DNA of 64,000 nt from Streptosporangiaceae bacterium NEAU-GS5 (GTDB lineage Bacteria; Actinomycetota; Actinomycetes; Streptosporangiales; Streptosporangiaceae): NCBI GenBank assembly GCA_017592665.1, contig JAGFNW010000008.1, positions 186,001-250,000 on the forward strand, read 5' to 3'. Positions 7,725 to 19,372 of this stretch are shown here, piece after piece. How positions within the stretch are numbered: the stretch's first letter is position 1; each line of letters opens with the position of its first letter. Below the pieces are notes generated by a model. It worked only from the letters and a program-made list of their open reading frames with translations. It was not told the DNA's origin and did no database searches. The position numbers were made by a program, and so were the translations under genes.

Positions 7725-9434
7725 GTGGCTCGACAGGCAGGATTCGTTGATCTGATGACGGCCGTCGCCGCGCACGCCGCAGGGGGAAACGACACGGCGT
7801 GCACGTTCGTCGACTACGGGACGGAGCGGGCGGGGATCGCCCAGAGCCTTGACTACGCCGAGCTCGACGAACGGGCCCGGCGCCTGGCCGCCGCGCTGCA
7901 GGCCCGATGCGTCCCAGGTGACAGGGCGGCGATCCTGTGCCCGCAGGGGCTCGACTACGTCGTCGCGTTTCTCGCGTGCCTCTACGCGGGTGTGATCGCC
8001 GTGCCGCTGTACCCGCCCGACGACCATCGCTCGAACGAGCGGCTCCTGGCCGTGACGGCCGACGCGGCGCCGGCGATCCTGCTCACCTCCGGCGACGGCC
8101 GTGACGCGGCCCGGCGGGTGATGGCGGACGACCCGCGCTTCGCGCTCATCCAGGTGCTCGGCGTCGACGAGATCGACGCGGTGCCGCCGTACCGGCCCGT
8201 GGTGATCGGCCCGGACGACATCGCCTACCTGCAGTACACCTCCGGCTCCACCCGGCGGCCCGCAGGGGTGGAGGTGACGCACGGCAACATCCAGGCCGGC
8301 GCCTTCCAGATCCTCCGCAGCATCCGGCTCACGCCCGGCGAGGCGATCGCGAGCTGGCTGCCGCTGTTCCACGACATGGGGCTGGTCTTCACGCTCATCA
8401 CGCCGCTGTTCGCCGGCGCACACCTGGTTTTCACCAGTCCGTATGCGTTCATCCTGCGCCCGTCGCGATGGCTGCGGCTGATCTCGGATCATCGGGCGGT
8501 GGCGACCGCCACCCCCAACTTCGGCCTCGACCTGTGTGTGGAACGCGTTTCCCAGAGCCAGCGCGTGGGGCTCGACCTGGGCAGCCTGCGGGCCGTCGTG
8601 AACGGCTCGGAGCCCGTGCGCCGGCAGTCGCTCCAGCGGTTCACGGAGGCGTTCGCCGGCAACGGCTTCCGGGCGGAGACGCACTGCCCGGCCTACGGTC
8701 TCGCGGAGGCGACGCTCGCGGTCACCGCCGCCACAGTCGGCGAGGGAGCGTCTGCACGCGATTTCGACGCCGTCGCACTCGGCGAGGGCCTGGTACGGCT
8801 CGCGCATGACAGCACGACACCAGCACGGACCCTGGTGTCCTGCGGGCGGCCCGTAGATCAACAGGTCCGGATCGCCGATCCGCGGACGCTGACCGAAACC
8901 GCCCCGGAGCGCGTCGGCGAGGTGTGGGTGCGCGGCGCCAACGTCTGCAGTGGCTACTGGAACCAGCCGGAGCGCACCCATGAGACGTTCGGCGCGACGC
9001 TGGACGGCCAGTCCGGCTGGCTGCGCACCGGCGACCTCGGGTTCGTGTTCGAGGGGGACGTCTACATCGCGGGCCGGATCAAGGATCTGGTCCTCATCGC
9101 CGGGCGCAACCATTTTCCCGACGACATCGAGGCCATCGTGGCGGACGCGCACGCGGCCGTCAGGCGCGGGACCGTGGCGGCCTTCTCCGTGGAGGAGTCC
9201 GACGCCGAGCGCCTCGTGGTCGTCGCCGAGGTGGACCCGGGCAGCGCGGCCGGCCTCGACGCCGAGGTCCTGCTGCGCACGGTCCGGAGCGTGCTGTTCC
9301 CCGCGCACGGAGTCGAATTGCATCGCCTCGTCCTCGTACGGCCCGGCGGGGTGCCGAAGACCTCCAGCGGAAAGATCCGCCGCACGGAGTGCCGGGAGCG
9401 ATATCTGACCGGATCTTTGCGGCCCGCGTCCTGA
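7725..9434 (+). CDS. Fatty-acyl-AMP ligase (FAAL), 569 aa
   Basis: This is an adenylate-forming enzyme of the FAAL branch, which activates fatty acids as acyl-AMP and loads them on an acyl carrier protein. Visible motifs are YTSGSTRRPAG (phosphate loop), SWLPLFHDMG (characteristic of FAALs), RTGDLGF, and the C-terminal catalytic lysine in SSGKIRR. GTG at 7725 has a strong GAGGGGGGAAGA site. The gene lies 82 bp after the exporter on the same strand and 27 bp before a PKS that begins with an ACP, so the natural acceptor is that N-terminal ACP. This is the usual FAAL-ACP start of lipid-polyketide lines. Confidence 0.92.
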   Translation: MARQAGFVDLMTAVAAHAAGGNDTACTFVDYGTERAGIAQSLDYAELDERARRLAAALQARCVPGDRAAILCPQGLDYVVAFLACLYAGVIAVPLYPPDDHRSNERLLAVTADAAPAILLTSGDGRDAARRVMADDPRFALIQVLGVDEIDAVPPYRPVVIGPDDIAYLQYTSGSTRRPAGVEVTHGNIQAGAFQILRSIRLTPGEAIASWLPLFHDMGLVFTLITPLFAGAHLVFTSPYAFILRPSRWLRLISDHRAVATATPNFGLDLCVERVSQSQRVGLDLGSLRAVVNGSEPVRRQSLQRFTEAFAGNGFRAETHCPAYGLAEATLAVTAATVGEGASARDFDAVALGEGLVRLAHDSTTPARTLVSCGRPVDQQVRIADPRTLTETAPERVGEVWVRGANVCSGYWNQPERTHETFGATLDGQSGWLRTGDLGFVFEGDVYIAGRIKDLVLIAGRNHFPDDIEAIVADAHAAVRRGTVAAFSVEESDAERLVVVAEVDPGSAAGLDAEVLLRTVRSVLFPAHGVELHRLVLVRPGGVPKTSSGKIRRTECRERYLTGSLRPAS

Positions 9435-9461
9435 CACCGACGCGCTCACCTGGGAAGAACC

Positions 9462-12400
9462 ATGACTGACGTAATGACCTGGCTGGTCGCACGCCTGGCC
9501 GCGGAGTGCCGGATCGACGTCGCGGACGTCGACGTGAACCGCCCGTTCAGCGAGTTCGGGCTCGGCTCGGTCCAGGCGGTGGCCGTCGCGGGCGACCTGG
9601 AAGAGCTTCTGGACACGGCCGTCTCGCCGACACTGCTGTGGGAGCATCCCACCATCCACCGGCTCGCCGCGCACCTCACCGCAGGCGCATCCCCGGCGAG
9701 CGAACCGTCCGCTGTGGACGCGTGCGAGCCGATCGCCGTCATCGGCATCGGGTGCCGGCTTCCCGGCGGCGTGGACTCACCGGCCCGCCTGTGGGAATTC
9801 CTCCGCCGCGGCGGGGACGCGGTCGGCGAGGTCCCGCACGGCCGCTGGGACGAGTACGCGGCGGCGGATCCGGCGCTCGTGGCGCGTACAACGCGATTCG
9901 GCGCCTTCCTCGAGGACGTGGCGGGATTCGACGCGCCGTTCTTCGGCATCAGCCCACGTGAAGCCGCCACGGTGGACCCGCAGCAACGCCTGATGCTGGA
10001 GGTGTGCTGGGAGGCGCTCGAGCACGCCGGGATTCCACCGCTTTCCCTGGCCGGATCCGCGACGGGCGTGTTCGCCGGCGCGTGCGGCGACGACTACGGC
10101 AGGCGGCAGTTCAACGACCTGACGGGGATCGAGGCGTGGTCGGCGCCGGGCTCGGCGCTCAGCATCATCGCCAACCGGGTCTCCTACCACTTCGACCTGA
10201 AGGGCCCGAGCGTCACCGTCGATACGGCGTGCTCCTCTTCCCTGGTCGCGGTCCACCTCGGAGCGAGCAGCCTCCGGTCGGGAGAGAGCGACATGGTGCT
10301 CGCCGGTGGCGTGAACCTGCTGCTGTCCCCCGCTGTAACGATCGGCTTCGACCGGGCGGGGGCGCTGGCGCCCGACGGACGCTGCAAGCCGTTCGACGCG
10401 TCGGCCGACGGATATGGCCGAGGCGAGGGGTGCGCCGTGGTCGTGCTCAAGCGGCTGAGCGACGCCCGCGCCGCCGGAGACCGGGTGCTGGCCGTCATCC
10501 GCGGTTCGGCCGTCGGCCAGGACGGCCGCTCCAACGGTCTCATGGCCCCCAACCCCGCCGGTCAGGCCGATGTCCTCCGCGCCGCCTGCGCGGCCGCGGG
10601 TGTGCGGCCCTCCGAGGTCGGTTACGTCGAGGCGCACGGGACGGGAACGCCGCTGGGCGACCCGATCGAAGTGGCGGCCCTGGCGTCGGTGTTCGGAGCC
10701 GGCCGGGCTCCCGGAGCGCCGCTCCTCATCGGCTCGGCGAAGAGCAACTTCGGGCACCTTGAGGCTGCCGCAGGAGTGGTGGGTCTGATCAAGACGGTGC
10801 TCTCCGTACGGCATGCGGAGATTCCGCCCACGCTCCACTTCGCCGACCCCAATCCGCGCATTCCCTTCGACCGCGTTCCGATCCGGGTGGCCGCGGCCCG
10901 CACGCCCTGGCACGCGCCCGGACGGCTCGCGGGCGTGAGCTCCTTCGGCTTCGGCGGCACGAACGCGCACGCCATCGTCGAGGGAGTCGAGGAGGCGGAT
11001 CGTCCGGTCGGCGGCGACCTGCCTGTGGTCGTCCCCGTCTCCGCAGGCGACCGGGAAGGGCTCGGGCAGGCGGTCGACCGGCTGCTCACGTGGATGACGG
11101 ACCATCCCGATACGACGGTCCAGGATGTCGCGTCGGCGCTGGCCCGGCGCCGCTCCCACCTGCCCGCCCGGCTCGCGGTGGTGGCGGCCGACCTGAGCGA
11201 TCTGAAAGCCGGGCTGGCGGCGGGCGTACGCGCGACCACCAGGCCGCAGATCGCGCGCAAGGGCCCGGTGTTCGTGTTCCCGGGCCAGGGATCGCGATTG
11301 GCCGGGGTGAGCCGGGAGCTGCTCGGGCTCCGCGCGTTCGGCGATGCGCTGGCCGAGATCGAGCCGGTGGTCGCCGAAGAGTCGGGCTTCTCGCTCCGCG
11401 CCCTGCTCGAGGCGGACGCCGAGCCGCATGGAGTCGACCGGCTCCAGCCTTTGATCTTCGCGATCCAGGTCGGCATGGCCGCCGCGTGGCAGGCGGCAGG
11501 AGTGGTCCCGGCGGCGGTGATCGGGCAGTCGGTGGGCGAGGCGGCGGCCGCCGTCGTGGCGGGCGCCCTGTCCGTGCAGGACGGGGCCCGGCTGGTCTGC
11601 CGCCGTTCGCGCCTGCTGGCGCGCGTCGCGGGCAAAGGCGCGATGGCCGTGATCGAGCTTGCCGCCTGTGACGTCGAGACCCTGCTGCGGGAGCGCGGCC
11701 TGACGGACCGGATGGTCGTCGCGGTCCGATCGGGGCCGCGTTCCACGGTGGTCGCGGGCGACGCGGAAGCCGTACGGGGACTGGCGGGCGGCCTGGGCGC
11801 AGGCCTGGCCCGCCTGGTCAGGGTCGACCTGGCCGCGCACTCCCCGCATGTCGACGACCTACTCGACGAGCTGCGCGAACGACTCGGCGACCTCCGTCCT
11901 CGGCCGCTCGGTCTCCCCTTCTTCTCGACCGTGCTGGACGACCCGCGCGATGTCCCCGCCTTCGACCCGGACTACTGGGCCGCGAATCTGCGGCGGGAGG
12001 TCAGGTTCACGGATGCGGCGCGCGTGGGCGCTGAAGCCGGATACACCACTTTCGTCGAGATGAGCCCGCGTCCCCTGGTCGCCGAGGCGATCGCGGACAC
12101 CCTGGCCGACGCGGGCTTGCCGGGGTCGGTGACGCCTGGAATGCGGCGGGGCGAGCGGCACCCGCTGCTCGCCGGTGTGGCGGAGGTGTACGAAGCCGGT
12201 CACGACATCGATTGGAGCGCCCACTATCCCGTGGCGCCGCATGTGGACCTGCCCACGACACCGTTTCACCGTAAACGGCACTGGACGTCCTGCCGGGCCG
12301 TCACCGGCGGAGCTCGGCCCGGCGGACTCGCGCCGCACACGTTGCGCGGACAGGAGATCACGATCGCGGGCGGCGCCGCGCGCGTCTGGGAGGGTGTGGC

Positions 12401-14888
12401 CGAGGTCGGCGCGATGCCATATCCAGGCACGCACGCGATCCGCGGCGTGCCCGTCGTCCCTGCGTCGGTGCTGCTCAACACCCTGCTCAACACCCTGCTC
12501 GACACGCTGCTCGACACACCGCTGACCGTGGCTGGAGGCGGTGCCGGGCTGCGGGACATCCGGTTCGAACAGCCGCTCACGCTGTCGACGGACCACCGCG
12601 TGCAGGTCGTCTCCGATGAGGGCGGGCTGCGGCTGGCGGCCCGTGACGACAGTGAGACGGGCTCGTGGCAGACCATAGTCTCAGCCGTCCCGGCCGCCGC
12701 CTCGGACTCGCCCGCCGCCGCATGTGAAGCAGACGTCGGAATCCCTGTGTCTAAGGACGAGGTGGTGCGCCGCCTCACCGCGGCGGGCGTGTCCGGCACG
12801 GCCTACCCGTGGGTGGTGCGGGCTCTGCGGAGCGGCCCGAGCATGGCCCATGCCGTTCTCGACCTGGGTACAGAGGGCGGCACATGGGCGCCCGCGCTCG
12901 ATGCGGCGCTCCACCTGGCGGTAATGACGGACAGCTCTCCGGACGGGGGCGACGCCTATGTGCCGCAGAGCGCCGATCGCGTCATCGCCCGCGGCCGGCC
13001 AGAGGCTCGCGCCGAGGTGACCGCGCTCGTCCGCGCGGCCGATCACCACGCCTTCACCGTCGACCTGTGGATATGCAGTGGCGATGGGTCCCTCCTGGTG
13101 GACGGGGTCCGCTATGTGTCTCTCGACGGCAGCGGCCAGGTGAGCACACGCGTGCCAATCTGGCACCCGCGGGAGTGGCCCGCCGCAGGCCAGGTGCACG
13201 GCCAAGCGCATGGCCGGGTGCTTCTCCTCGGCCCTCGCGACGCGTTCGCCGAGGCCGTACGCCGCGAGCTGACCTCAGCCGGCATCGAGCATGACCACGC
13301 GGACGGCGTCTCCGAGCTCACCGGCACGGATCCGCTGACGGTCGTAGTCCTGCCGCCCACCGTGGGACACGACTGCATCGCGGCCGCGCAAGCCGCCTGC
13401 CTGGCGGCCGCGGAGACGGCCGCCGCCCTGGGGCGCCGGCACGACGCGGGCGGGGCGAGCCGCCTGTGGCTGACGACGATCGGCGTCATGGAGGGCGACA
13501 CGGAAACGGCCGCCGCCATGCGCCCGCTGTGCGCGCTGGCCGGGGTCATCGCCGGCGAGTACCCCGAGATACCGTGTGGCGTCGCAGACCTCGGCCCGCA
13601 CGGCGATCTCGGGGTCAACGCCCACGAATTGGCGCGTGCCCTGTCCGGCGAGCCCGAGGGCACGATCGCCGTCCGAGGTGATCACGTGCTGGCGCCGGTG
13701 CTGTCGGACGCCATGCCGGCGACTCATCCGGCCGTGCGGTGCCGCCGCGACCGCGCGTACCTCGTGACCGGCGGGCTCGGTGCGCTGGGGCGGCACGCCG
13801 CGCGCGCCCTCGCCAGGAAAGGGGCGCGCCGGCTCGTGCTGCTGAGCCGCCGCCCACTGCCGGATCGGGAACACTGGGGCGAAGCGCACAACGACGAGAT
13901 CGCAGCACGAGTGGCGTTCGTACGCCAACTGGAGACCGAGGGCGTCAGCGTGCACGTCGCCGATGTCGACGTCGGCGACAGGATGCGGCTGCGCGCGTTT
14001 CTCGACACGTGGCGGCGGCAGCTGCGCCCGCCGATCGCGGGGATCGTGCACGCCGCGGGAGTCACTCACGACGCGCTGCTCGCGCAGACGTCCGCGGCCG
14101 GGCTGCGCGAGGTGTTCGAGCCGAAGGCGGCCGGGGCGTACTGGCTGCACCAGTACTTCCCGCCCGGCGAGCTGGACTTCTTCGTCCTGTTCTCGTCGGC
14201 CGCCGCACTGACCGGCGCGCCGGGGCAGGGCTCGTACGCCGCCGCCAACGCCTTCCTCGACGGCCTGGCCCACCTGAGGCGAGCCGCGGGCGACCGGACG
14301 CTCAGCCTCAATTGGTACGCCTGGCGCGGTCTCGGACTGGCGGCCGGACGGGGCGGCCGCGCCCTCGACCAGGAGGTCGGCGGCCTCGGAGGACTGGAGC
14401 CCGCCGACGCCCTCGCCGCGTGGGCGCGCGCCGAGGCGGCCGGCGTCGCGCAGGCGCTGGTCATGCCTCCGGTACGCCTCCCGGGAGCGCCCCGCCGGTC
14501 ACGTCCCAGGGAGTGGACCTGCCGCCCGGACCTCGCGGCGGAGGTCCACGGGCTGGCGGCGCGCCGGCTCGGGCTTGAGCCCGACGACCTGGACCCGGAG
14601 CGACCCCTGTCCGAGCTCGGCATGGACTCGATCATGGCCCTCGGAATCCGTCGTGACCTGGAGACGCTCACCGGACTGGCCCTGTCCGTGACGCTCCTGT
14701 GGAACCGCTCCACGACGGACCTCCTGGGTGAGTATCTGTGGCGGCGCCTCATGGAACCACCGCCCGAGGAGGAGCGGGACGATCTCGGGGAAAGCGCGTT
14801 CGACGTGATCTTGACCCACGCGGAGACCGACCTCCCTTCTGCAGACTTCGCTGACATCCCGTGGCTGGAGGCAGGACATGAGCGCTGA
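9462..14888 (+). CDS. Type I polyketide synthase, ACP-KS-AT-DH-KR-ACP, 1808 aa
   Basis: Domains in order: ACP1 (GLGSVQA, Ser36), ketosynthase (DTACSSSL with Cys257, [16 protein letters not shown]), acyltransferase (FPGQGS; active site GQSVGE, Ser690, with Gln where His is usual), dehydratase ([10 protein letters not shown], matching HxxxGxxxxP, His991; Asp about 1147), ketoreductase (VTGGLGALG; Tyr1592 in SYAAAN) and ACP2 (GMDSIMA, Ser1723). There is no enoylreductase, so one round would give a 2,3-unsaturated acyl chain. The AT specificity motif reads LAAH, neither the malonyl (HAFH) nor the methylmalonyl (YASH) type, so the extender is not called. It follows the FAAL and overlaps the next PKS by 11 bases. 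Confidence 0.94.
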   Translation: MTDVMTWLVARLAAECRIDVADVDVNRPFSEFGLGSVQAVAVAGDLEELLDTAVSPTLLWEHPTIHRLAAHLTAGASPASEPSAVDACEPIAVIGIGCRLPGGVDSPARLWEFLRRGGDAVGEVPHGRWDEYAAADPALVARTTRFGAFLEDVAGFDAPFFGISPREAATVDPQQRLMLEVCWEALEHAGIPPLSLAGSATGVFAGACGDDYGRRQFNDLTGIEAWSAPGSALSIIANRVSYHFDLKGPSVTVDTACSSSLVAVHLGASSLRSGESDMVLAGGVNLLLSPAVTIGFDRAGALAPDGRCKPFDASADGYGRGEGCAVVVLKRLSDARAAGDRVLAVIRGSAVGQDGRSNGLMAPNPAGQADVLRAACAAAGVRPSEVGYVEAHGTGTPLGDPIEVAALASVFGAGRAPGAPLLIGSAKSNFGHLEAAAGVVGLIKTVLSVRHAEIPPTLHFADPNPRIPFDRVPIRVAAARTPWHAPGRLAGVSSFGFGGTNAHAIVEGVEEADRPVGGDLPVVVPVSAGDREGLGQAVDRLLTWMTDHPDTTVQDVASALARRRSHLPARLAVVAADLSDLKAGLAAGVRATTRPQIARKGPVFVFPGQGSRLAGVSRELLGLRAFGDALAEIEPVVAEESGFSLRALLEADAEPHGVDRLQPLIFAIQVGMAAAWQAAGVVPAAVIGQSVGEAAAAVVAGALSVQDGARLVCRRSRLLARVAGKGAMAVIELAACDVETLLRERGLTDRMVVAVRSGPRSTVVAGDAEAVRGLAGGLGAGLARLVRVDLAAHSPHVDDLLDELRERLGDLRPRPLGLPFFSTVLDDPRDVPAFDPDYWAANLRREVRFTDAARVGAEAGYTTFVEMSPRPLVAEAIADTLADAGLPGSVTPGMRRGERHPLLAGVAEVYEAGHDIDWSAHYPVAPHVDLPTTPFHRKRHWTSCRAVTGGARPGGLAPHTLRGQEITIAGGAARVWEGVAEVGAMPYPGTHAIRGVPVVPASVLLNTLLNTLLDTLLDTPLTVAGGGAGLRDIRFEQPLTLSTDHRVQVVSDEGGLRLAARDDSETGSWQTIVSAVPAAASDSPAAACEADVGIPVSKDEVVRRLTAAGVSGTAYPWVVRALRSGPSMAHAVLDLGTEGGTWAPALDAALHLAVMTDSSPDGGDAYVPQSADRVIARGRPEARAEVTALVRAADHHAFTVDLWICSGDGSLLVDGVRYVSLDGSGQVSTRVPIWHPREWPAAGQVHGQAHGRVLLLGPRDAFAEAVRRELTSAGIEHDHADGVSELTGTDPLTVVVLPPTVGHDCIAAAQAACLAAAETAAALGRRHDAGGASRLWLTTIGVMEGDTETAAAMRPLCALAGVIAGEYPEIPCGVADLGPHGDLGVNAHELARALSGEPEGTIAVRGDHVLAPVLSDAMPATHPAVRCRRDRAYLVTGGLGALGRHAARALARKGARRLVLLSRRPLPDREHWGEAHNDEIAARVAFVRQLETEGVSVHVADVDVGDRMRLRAFLDTWRRQLRPPIAGIVHAAGVTHDALLAQTSAAGLREVFEPKAAGAYWLHQYFPPGELDFFVLFSSAAALTGAPGQGSYAAANAFLDGLAHLRRAAGDRTLSLNWYAWRGLGLAAGRGGRALDQEVGGLGGLEPADALAAWARAEAAGVAQALVMPPVRLPGAPRRSRPREWTCRPDLAAEVHGLAARRLGLEPDDLDPERPLSELGMDSIMALGIRRDLETLTGLALSVTLLWNRSTTDLLGEYLWRRLMEPPPEEERDDLGESAFDVILTHAETDLPSADFADIPWLEAGHER
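12473..12520 (+). repeat. Four tandem 12-base units inside the DH region of PKS1
   Basis: Units of 12 bases encode [16 protein letters not shown] just after the HxxxGxxxxP motif of the dehydratase. The first two copies are identical and the others are close. This looks like recent in-frame slippage extending one helix of the DH fold. Confidence 0.75.
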
Positions 14889-17800
14889 CGGCATCGGCGT
14901 ACGGCTCGCGCGACTAGCGCCCGACCAGTTGGACCGGCTCGACACACGAATGCGGGCGGCCGCCTTCACGGTGGCGGCCGAGCCGGTGGCAGTGGTGGGC
15001 ATGGCGTGCCGCTTCCCTGGGGCCGGATCGGTGGCGGAATTCTGGCAGTTGCTGATGGAGGGCCAGACCGGTGTCGGGGAAGTCCCGCCTGATCGGTGGG
15101 ATGCCGGGGAGTACCCCGGATCCGCGCACGACGCACGGCACGGTGGTTTCAACGGCGCCTTCAACGACCGCTTCACCGGCGGCTTCATCGGTGACGTCGC
15201 GGGCTTCGACGCCGAGTTCTTCGGCATCTCACCGCGTGAGGCGGCGGCGCTCGATCCGCAACAGCGGTTGCTGCTGGAAGTCACCTGGGAAGCGCTCGAA
15301 TACGGCGGAATCCCGCCCCGCTCGCTCGCCGGGACCCGCACCGGAGTGTTCGCCGGGATTTACTACAACGAGTATCTGCTGCGCCAGCTGACCGGTTCGG
15401 CCGCGATCGACGCGTACACCAGCACGGGCAACGCGGGCAGCACCGCTGTCGGGCGCCTGTCGTACACCCTCGATCTGCGCGGGCCGAGTGTTGCGGTGGA
15501 CACCGCCTGCTCCTCGTCGCTGGTCGCGCTGCACCAGGCCGGGCAGAGCCTGCGCCTGCGGGAATGCGACCTGGCGCTGGCCGGTGGCGTGAGCCTGATG
15601 CTGACGCCGCAGACCACGACCGCCCTTGGCCGCTGGGGAATGCTGTCACCACGGGGCAGGTGCGCGGCCTTCGACGCCGGCGCGGACGGTTTCGTGCGCG
15701 GCGAGGGCTGCGGGATAGTGGTGTTGAAACGGCTGTCGGACGCGGTGCGCGACGGCGACCGGGTGCTCGCTGTGATGCGGGGCAGCGCGGTCAACCAAGA
15801 CGGCCGTTCCAACGGCCTGACCGCGCCCAATCCCGCCGCCCAGCACGAGGTGATCGCCGCCGCACTGGCCCGGGCGGGCGTGCCCGCGCATCAGGTCGGC
15901 ATGGTCGAAACGCACGGGACGGGCACCCCGCTCGGCGACCCGATCGAGTTCGAGGCGCTGGCCGAGATCTACGGGCGCGGCCCGGGGCGCTGCGCGCTCG
16001 GCGCGGTGAAGACCAACCTCGGGCATCTGGAAGCGGCCGCCGGAGTGGCGGGCTTCATCAAAGCGGTCCTGTGCGTCCGCGAGGGCACCGTGCCGCCGAA
16101 CCTCCACTTCGAGAAGTGGAATCCGGCGCTGAACAGACCCGAAGACAGGTCACCCGCAGACCGATCGCCCGCAGGCCTGTTGCCCGCAAACCGATCGCCC
16201 GCAAACCGCCCGCCCGCAGACCGGCTGCCCCAAGACAGGTCGCCCGCAGATCGGTTGTTCGTGCCGGTGACGCCGCAGGAATGGCCGAGCCCGGCGCGCC
16301 CGCGAACGGCCGGCGTGAGCTCGTTCGGATTCGGCGGCACCAATGCGCACGTCATCATCGAGGAACCGCCACCTCCGCGGCCGCGTCCACCCGTAGCCCG
16401 ACCGGATGTCGTCGTGCTCCCCATCTCCGGAAAATCCGATGTCCGGACGCGCCGAGCCGCCGGAGCCCTCGCCCAGTGGCTGGACGAGCACCCGGCCGAC
16501 CTGGGCGATGTCGCCTACACCCTGGCACGCCGCCGCGACCACCATCCTGTACGGCATGCCGTCCTGGCCCGCGACCGGGCGGAGGCGGTGACCGGGCTGC
16601 GCGCCTTCGCGTCGAGCGAGGCGACTCCCGGGCCCGCGAAGGTCGATACGGCGCAGGGCCTGGTCTGGGTGTTCCCCGGCCAGGGCACGCAGTGGGCCGG
16701 CATGGGCAGGGCGCTCCTCCACCACGAACCCGCCTTCGCCGCAGCCGTGGACGCCTTGGACCCGGACTTCCGACGGCAGGCAGGCTTCTCGCTTCGCGAG
16801 ACGCTCGCCGCGGGGGCGGACCTCCAAGGACCTGTCCGCGTGCAGTCGGTCCTGTTCGGCGTCCAGGTCGCCCTCGCCGCCCTGTGGCGGCACTACGGCG
16901 TCCATCCCGCCGCGGTCATCGGTCATTCGGTGGGCGAGGTCGCGGCCGCAGTGGTCTCAGGGGCACTGAAACCGGAGCAGGGACTCGAGGTGGTCGTCCG
17001 GCGTGCGCGGCTGCTGACCAAGATCGCCGGCCGCGGCGGCATGGCCGCGCTCGAACTGACGCCGACCGCGGCCGAACGTCTGTGCGAGGAGTTTCCCGGC
17101 ACGTCCGTCGCGATCCATACGGCCCCCGGCCAGGTCGTGGTGGCAGGCGACCCCGCTCAGCTGACCGGATTGGTCGCCCAGGTATCCGGGGAAGGGTGCC
17201 TCGCGCGGCTGGTCAAGGTGGACATCGCCTATCACTCGCCGCACGTCGACGAGCTGCTGCCGGTGCTCGGACAGCAGCTGGCCGGGCTGCGCGGCCAGCC
17301 GCCGGAAACCGCCTTCTACTCGACGGTGCTGGACGACCCGCTTGAGATCCCGGCGTTCGACGCCGACTATTGGGTGGCCAACCTGCGCCGGCCGGTCAGA
17401 TTCGCCGATGCGATCGCGGCCGCCCTCGCCGACGGCGCGCGCGGCTTCGTGGAGATGTCCCCGCATCCGACCCTCACGCACGCCGTCCACGAGATCGCCG
17501 CCGACGCGGGAGTGCATGGCATTCTCGCGGCGGGCAGCCTGCGACGGGACGGAGACGATCGCGTAAGCATCCTGTCCGCGCTCGCCGAGCTGTACCGCGC
17601 CGGATATCCCGTCGATTGGGAGCGCCTCTACCCGGACGGCGATCTTGCCGATGTCCCCTTCACCCAGTGGCAGCGCACCCGGCATTGGATCGAGCTCCGT
17701 ACGCCGGCGGGCCCGCCCGCCGAGTGGTTCTACGAGGTCCAGTGGGTGCCTGTGCCGCCCCCGCCGGCCGAAGGCGTCACCGGACAGTGGCTGTTCGTCG

Positions 17801-19368
17801 CTGACACCGGAGGCGTCGCGGCGGCCTGCGCCGACGTAGTTCGCCGCCGCGGCGGCCGGGTGCGGCTGATCCCTCCCGGAGAAACCCTCAACCGGCCCGA
17901 CGGGACCGTTCATGTCGTCTCCTTCGCCGCGCTGGGCCACATCAGCGCCCCGGAGTCCGCGGCCCGGCTCACATCCGATCTCCTACGGCTGGCCGCGGCA
18001 ATCCCCCCAGATGCCCGCCTCAGCGTGGTCACGAACGGAGCGCAGGCCGTAGAAGACGGTCCGGCGTCCGTCAATCCAGCGCAGGCCACGCTCTGGGGAC
18101 TGGTGCGATCCGTCGCGCTGGAACTGCCCGATCTGGCCCCCCGGCTCATCGACCTGCCCCCCACGTGGGACGAAGCCATGCTGGACCTGCTTGCCGGCGA
18201 ACTCACCGCGCGCGATGAGCCTCAGATCGCGTTGCGCGGTGGCATCCGGCACGTACCCCGGTTGCGCCGCGCGCCTTTGCCGCGTCAGGCGGCCGCGCTA
18301 CCCGCAGGCGCCCACCTCGTCATAGGAGCCACCGGAACCATTGGACCTCGCCTGCTGGACGCGCTGGCCGAGCTCGGGGCCGGCCATCTCGTCGCGGTGA
18401 GCCGGCATGGCCTGTCGGGCGCGGCGGCGGACGTCGGCGACCGGCTGCGCGCCGGCAACGTCCCCGTGACCGACGTCATGGCGGACATCGCCGACGAGCC
18501 CGCCATGCGCGCGCTGTTCGCCCGATTCGGAGCGGACCTGCCACCCCTGGCCGGGATCTATCACGCGGCGTTCGAGGGCGCGCCGGTGCGGTTCGAGGAG
18601 CTCGATGAGCGTCATGTGACCGCCATGTTCCGCGCCAAGGTACGCGGCACCGATCTGCTGCACACGCTCGCCGCGGCGCACGAGCCGCGCGTGTTCTGCC
18701 TGTTCTCGTCCACTACGGGGCTGCTCGGCTCCCGAGGGCTGGCGCACTACGCCGCCGCCGGCGCCTATCTCGACGCCTACGCCCATGCCAGGCGGGCGGC
18801 GGACCTTCCCGCGCACGTCATCGACTGGGGAGCGTGGCGAGACCGGATCGCGGCCTCCGGACATCAGGCCGTGGTGGAGCTGTCCGGCCTGCGTCCCATG
18901 GCCGACGAGCTGGCCATCCAGGCGCTCGGCATGGTGCTCGGCCACACGCGCACCCAGACCGTCGTGGCCGATGCCGACTGGGGCCGCCTGGCCGACGCGT
19001 ACGCCGGCCGATCGACGCTCCCGCTGGTGTCCGAGCTGGCGGACGCCGGTGGAACCACGGTGGCCGGCGACGAGACAAACACCAAATTCCGCGCTCGGCT
19101 GGTGGAAAGCCTCCCGGACGAACGTCGCCGCCTGGTCCTCGACCACGTCCGGGCGGTGGTCGCGGAGGTGCTCGGCCTGCCGTCCGCCGCCGCCGTGCCT
19201 GCCGACGGCGGCTTCTTCGAGCTGGGCCTGGATTCGCTGATGAGCGTGCGAGTGCGGCGCAGGCTCGTCCAGACCATGGGCGTACAGCTGGAGACCGTGG
19301 CCTTGTTCAAACATCCGACCGCCATGGACCTCACAGACGTGATCACGGCCGCGATCGATGAGGGGTGA
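14878..19368 (+). CDS. Type I polyketide synthase, KS-AT-KR-ACP, 1496 aa
   Basis: Ketosynthase (DTACSSSL, Cys211; [16 protein letters not shown]), acyltransferase (GHSVGE, Ser684; specificity region IAYH, atypical), an inter-domain region, ketoreductase-like domain (IGATGTIG near residue 1147; FSSTTG; Tyr1291 in HYAAAG) and ACP (GLDSLMS, Ser1453). The KR has Gly where Asn follows the Tyr motif in active enzymes, and HAAF in place of HAAG, so its activity is doubtful. A run of 15-base repeats expands the KS near residues 423-460. There is no DH, ER or thioesterase. The start overlaps PKS1 (ATGAGCGCTGA). It should catalyse the second and last extension before release by the adjacent thioesterase or transfer to another acceptor. 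Confidence 0.94.
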   Translation: MSADGIGVRLARLAPDQLDRLDTRMRAAAFTVAAEPVAVVGMACRFPGAGSVAEFWQLLMEGQTGVGEVPPDRWDAGEYPGSAHDARHGGFNGAFNDRFTGGFIGDVAGFDAEFFGISPREAAALDPQQRLLLEVTWEALEYGGIPPRSLAGTRTGVFAGIYYNEYLLRQLTGSAAIDAYTSTGNAGSTAVGRLSYTLDLRGPSVAVDTACSSSLVALHQAGQSLRLRECDLALAGGVSLMLTPQTTTALGRWGMLSPRGRCAAFDAGADGFVRGEGCGIVVLKRLSDAVRDGDRVLAVMRGSAVNQDGRSNGLTAPNPAAQHEVIAAALARAGVPAHQVGMVETHGTGTPLGDPIEFEALAEIYGRGPGRCALGAVKTNLGHLEAAAGVAGFIKAVLCVREGTVPPNLHFEKWNPALNRPEDRSPADRSPAGLLPANRSPANRPPADRLPQDRSPADRLFVPVTPQEWPSPARPRTAGVSSFGFGGTNAHVIIEEPPPPRPRPPVARPDVVVLPISGKSDVRTRRAAGALAQWLDEHPADLGDVAYTLARRRDHHPVRHAVLARDRAEAVTGLRAFASSEATPGPAKVDTAQGLVWVFPGQGTQWAGMGRALLHHEPAFAAAVDALDPDFRRQAGFSLRETLAAGADLQGPVRVQSVLFGVQVALAALWRHYGVHPAAVIGHSVGEVAAAVVSGALKPEQGLEVVVRRARLLTKIAGRGGMAALELTPTAAERLCEEFPGTSVAIHTAPGQVVVAGDPAQLTGLVAQVSGEGCLARLVKVDIAYHSPHVDELLPVLGQQLAGLRGQPPETAFYSTVLDDPLEIPAFDADYWVANLRRPVRFADAIAAALADGARGFVEMSPHPTLTHAVHEIAADAGVHGILAAGSLRRDGDDRVSILSALAELYRAGYPVDWERLYPDGDLADVPFTQWQRTRHWIELRTPAGPPAEWFYEVQWVPVPPPPAEGVTGQWLFVADTGGVAAACADVVRRRGGRVRLIPPGETLNRPDGTVHVVSFAALGHISAPESAARLTSDLLRLAAAIPPDARLSVVTNGAQAVEDGPASVNPAQATLWGLVRSVALELPDLAPRLIDLPPTWDEAMLDLLAGELTARDEPQIALRGGIRHVPRLRRAPLPRQAAALPAGAHLVIGATGTIGPRLLDALAELGAGHLVAVSRHGLSGAAADVGDRLRAGNVPVTDVMADIADEPAMRALFARFGADLPPLAGIYHAAFEGAPVRFEELDERHVTAMFRAKVRGTDLLHTLAAAHEPRVFCLFSSTTGLLGSRGLAHYAAAGAYLDAYAHARRAADLPAHVIDWGAWRDRIAASGHQAVVELSGLRPMADELAIQALGMVLGHTRTQTVVADADWGRLADAYAGRSTLPLVSELADAGGTTVAGDETNTKFRARLVESLPDERRRLVLDHVRAVVAEVLGLPSAAAVPADGGFFELGLDSLMSVRVRRRLVQTMGVQLETVALFKHPTAMDLTDVITAAIDEG
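16144..16257 (+). repeat. Seven to eight degenerate 15-base tandem repeats within the KS of PKS2
   Basis: Units encode variants of (D/N)R(S/L/P)PA, for example [15 protein letters not shown] and DRLPQ. They begin at about 16144 and repeat every 15 bases, between the conserved [11 protein letters not shown] and [10 protein letters not shown] segments of the ketosynthase, where related KS domains normally have only a short loop. Confidence 0.85.
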
Positions 19369-19372
19369 GCGC

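Noticed and set aside
7611-9674. Long minus-strand frame across the FAAL gene
   Set aside because: Antisense to an enzyme with full motif support, low-complexity composition, no ribosome site.
9462-19368. Two PKS genes as part of a large modular macrolide cluster
   Set aside because: Only two extension modules exist, bounded by a FAAL and a TEII. No loading AT, integrated TE, tailoring enzyme or regulator is adjacent.
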